Below are positions 5,601 to 7,686 of a stretch of 7,686 nt of DNA, piece after piece. The first letter of the stretch is position 1. The number at the start of each line of letters is the position of its first letter. The notes beneath the pieces were generated by a model that had not been told where the DNA came from, did not search any database, and saw nothing but the letters and a program-made list of their open reading frames with translations. The stretch comes from Coriobacteriaceae bacterium (GTDB lineage: Bacteria > Actinomycetota > Coriobacteriia > Anaerosomatales > D1FN1-002): assembly GCA_013824215.1 (NCBI GenBank), contig PNNM01000047.1:1-7686 (forward strand), read 5' to 3'. The position numbers were made by a program, and so were the translations under genes.

Positions 5601-6328
5601 GCCCGCCCCCGGCGGACCCACTCGAACGCGAGCACGCTCGCAGCCTGCGCCACGTTCAGCGAGCCCACGGATCCTGCGACCGGCAGCCGGACGAGGAAAT
5701 CACACGCCTCGGCGGTCAACCTCGCGAGTCCCCGGTCCTCCGAGCCGAGCACCAGCACGAGCCTGCCGTCCAAGGGCGCATCCCACGCCAGCTCCTCAGC
5801 GTGCTCGCTGGCCCCGGCGATCCAGTAGCCGGCGTCCTTGAGCTCGCGGAGCGCACGAGCGAGATTGGTCACCTGCGCCACAGGCACGTGTGCGAGCGCA
5901 CCCGCCGAGGACTTCCACGCTCCCGGCCCGATCGCAGCGCTCCGACGCTTGGCCACCACGACACCGGCGGCGCCGGCGACCTCGGCCGAGCGGACGACAG
6001 CCCCGAGGTTGCCCGGGTCCGTCACATGATCGAGCACGATGACCAGACTGCGCTCGGACCCCTCCGCGCGCCCGATGATCCCGCCGAGGGAGGCGTATCC
6101 GAAGGGCTCCGTGAGCGCGACCACGCCTTGGTGGGCGCCGCGCGGACTCATGCCGTCGAGGTCCCTTCGCGGGCGCCTCTCCACCGGGACCCCCGCCGAG
6201 GCCGCGAGCCGCTCGACCTCGGCGAGTCCGGAGACCTGGACGCCGTCGGCGACCAGGACGCGGCGGACAGGCGCGCCGGAACGGAGGAGCTCGGCGACCG
6301 CGTTGCGTCCCTCGACGACGTCCGACAT
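5597..6328 (-). CDS. rlmB: 23S rRNA 2'-O-methyltransferase, SpoU family (TrmH/RlmB type)
   Basis: A SAM-dependent 2'-O-ribose methyltransferase with the SPOUT knot. In E. coli RlmB methylates G2251 of 23S rRNA; the exact target here is inferred from family and gene order. An N-terminal substrate-binding domain (about 1-75, ending in the typical HQGVVAL at 66-72) precedes the knot domain. SpoU motif 1 is DHVTDPGNLGAVVRSAEVAG (100-119, Asn107 and catalytic Arg113). Motif 2 is LVLGSEDRGL (192-201, Glu197). Motif 3 is LPVAGSVGSLNVAQAAS (215-231, Ser223 and Asn225). All key residues are present and the 243-residue length is normal. The ATG at 6328 is 5 nt after the cysS stop. The gene ends by overlapping yacP. 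Confidence 0.93.
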   Translation of the reverse strand: MSDVVEGRNAVAELLRSGAPVRRVLVADGVQVSGLAEVERLAASAGVPVERRPRRDLDGMSPRGAHQGVVALTEPFGYASLGGIIGRAEGSERSLVIVLDHVTDPGNLGAVVRSAEVAGAAGVVVAKRRSAAIGPGAWKSSAGALAHVPVAQVTNLARALRELKDAGYWIAGASEHAEELAWDAPLDGRLVLVLGSEDRGLARLTAEACDFLVRLPVAGSVGSLNVAQAASVLAFEWVRRGRA

Positions 6329-6333
6329 CTCGC

Positions 6334-7686
6334 CTACTCGTCGGGCCGGTAGACCATCCGCTGGCCCGCCGGCGTGTCCTCGACAGCGAAGCCGAGGCCC
6401 GCCATGCCGTCGCGAACGGCGTCCGCCGCAGCCCAGTTGCGCTCCGTTCTGGCCACCGCACGCGCTGCCAGCAAGGCGTCGACCGCCTCCTGCTCGTCCT
6501 CGCCCGCGTACCCGGCCAGTTGCCGCGCGAGACCGACCACCTCGCCCGGCAGAGTCGTGACGTGACCCGGCGCGGGGAGTGAGATGCCGAGGACATCGAG
6601 CAACTCCCGGATCTCGCTCTCGGCAGCCACGACGGTCTCGAGGTCGGCGTCGCCGAGGTCCGCGCGGTAGCGCGCGACGTACCCGTTCGTCTCGCGCAAC
6701 AAGCCGAAGACCGCCGCCAGGGCGCCGGCCGCGTTGAAATCGTCGTCCATCTCGGCTTCGAACTTCTCACGCGCGCCCGCGACCGCCTCGGCCAGCGCCC
6801 TGCGCCCCGCGTCGGGCGCGCCGAGCCCGCACGTGCCGGCGTCGCATGTCCAGCGCATCTCGCGAAGGCCGTTGAGGATGCGGTCGTAGCCGGCCTGTGC
6901 GTCGTCCAGACGCCCGGTGGAGAAGTCCAGCGGGCTGCGATAGTGCGTCTGCAGCATGAGGAGACGCACCACGGGAGCGTCGTACAGGTTGAGCACGTCC
7001 TTCAGCAGCATGAAGTTGCCGAGCGACTTGCTCATCTTCTCGGCGTTCACTTGGAGAAGACCGCCATGCACCCAGTAGCGGACGAACTCGCCGCCGGTGG
7101 CCGCCTCGGACTGGGCGAGCTCGTTCTCGTGATGCGGGAAGACGAGGTCCGTCGCACCTCCGTGGATGTCGAACGGCAGGCCGAGCTCACGCTCGGACAT
7201 GACCGAGCACTCGAGGTGCCAGCCTGGACGGCCCTCGCCCCACGGCGACGGCCAGCGCGGCTCGCCGGGCTTCGCCGCCTTCCACAGCGCGAAGTCCAGC
7301 GGATCGGCCTTGCGCTCGTCGACCTCGACGCGCGCGCCGCTCTCGAGCTCGTCGATGTCGCGTCCCGAGAGCTTGCCGTAGCCGGGGTGGGACCGGACCG
7401 AGAAGTAGACGTCACCATCGACCGCGTACGCGTGACCGCGCTCGATCAGACGCTCCACCATCCCGACCATCTCGGTGATGGTCTCTGTGGCCTTCGGCTG
7501 GGACGTCGGTTTCCCGACGCCGAGCGCGCGCATGGCATCGAGGAACGCCGCCGTGTACTTCGCGGCCACCTCGGCGGCGGGAACACCCTCCTCGGCGGCG
7601 CACTTGATGATCTTGTCGTCGACGTCGGTGATGTTCTGGACGAAGGAGACCTCGAGACCACGGTAGGTCAGGTACCTGCGGATGAC
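6334..7686 (-). CDS. cysS: Cysteinyl-tRNA synthetase, 5' end outside window
   Basis: Class I aminoacyl-tRNA synthetase that charges tRNA-Cys. The frame is open to the window edge, and 450 residues are visible. By comparison with E. coli CysRS the first visible residue is near position 52, so the N-terminal HIGH motif and the first zinc Cys lie beyond the edge. Visible signatures are FVQNITDVDDKII (visible residues 15-27), the zinc ligands Cys160 (WHLECSVMS) and the PHHENE cluster (184-189), and KMSKS (217-221). The C-terminal anticodon-binding domain ends with the usual ADAVRDGMAGLGFAVEDT. Nothing suggests decay. The stop at 6334 is 5 nt from rlmB. No Mini-RNase III gene (mrnC), which lies between these two in Bacillus, is present. 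Confidence 0.96.
   Translation of the reverse strand, partial: VIRRYLTYRGLEVSFVQNITDVDDKIIKCAAEEGVPAAEVAAKYTAAFLDAMRALGVGKPTSQPKATETITEMVGMVERLIERGHAYAVDGDVYFSVRSHPGYGKLSGRDIDELESGARVEVDERKADPLDFALWKAAKPGEPRWPSPWGEGRPGWHLECSVMSERELGLPFDIHGGATDLVFPHHENELAQSEAATGGEFVRYWVHGGLLQVNAEKMSKSLGNFMLLKDVLNLYDAPVVRLLMLQTHYRSPLDFSTGRLDDAQAGYDRILNGLREMRWTCDAGTCGLGAPDAGRRALAEAVAGAREKFEAEMDDDFNAAGALAAVFGLLRETNGYVARYRADLGDADLETVVAAESEIRELLDVLGISLPAPGHVTTLPGEVVGLARQLAGYAGEDEQEAVDALLAARAVARTERNWAAADAVRDGMAGLGFAVEDTPAGQRMVYRPDE

Noticed and set aside
5796..6770. Minus-strand open frame of 324 codons across the cysS/rlmB junction
   Set aside because: Out-of-frame Arg-rich shadow of two well-recognised genes.

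Overview
The window is GC-rich chromosomal DNA that looks like a high-GC Gram-positive bacterium. I favour a deep-branching actinobacterial lineage such as Coriobacteriia, with moderate confidence. The reasons are the cysS-rlmB-yacP-sigH gene order known from Firmicutes and some Actinomycetota, a SigH-type sigma factor in very GC-rich DNA, GTG/TTG starts with good Shine-Dalgarno sites, and CCA encoded in all four tRNA genes.

Right part (4114-7686, all minus strand): a translation and RNA-maintenance cluster, read from the right edge as cysS (5' end outside the window), rlmB, yacP (NYN nuclease-like), sigH and tRNA-Thr(UGU). cysS, rlmB and yacP are tightly packed, with a 5-nt gap and then an ATGA overlap. 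sigH lies 189 nt further on and has its own predicted promoter.

Middle part (1702-4034, plus strand): a two-gene membrane operon made of a DUF3307-family integral membrane protein and a polytopic class III nucleotide cyclase. It converges on sigH/tRNA-Thr across a paired-hairpin region. It diverges, across a 140-bp regulatory region, from the next minus-strand unit.

Left part (4-1561, minus strand): a stand-alone cyclic-nucleotide-binding domain protein, a 208-residue protein of unknown function that may have a PD-(D/E)XK-like fold, and then a tRNA operon (Tyr-Thr-Met) with a clear TTGACA/TACCAT promoter.

The main point of interest is the block at 487-4034. It places a membrane nucleotide cyclase with unusual specificity residues beside a cyclic-nucleotide sensor and an uncharacterised protein, in the middle of a housekeeping sigH/tRNA neighbourhood. 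This suggests a local cyclic-nucleotide signalling unit; its signal, the nucleotide it makes and its output cannot be read from the sequence.
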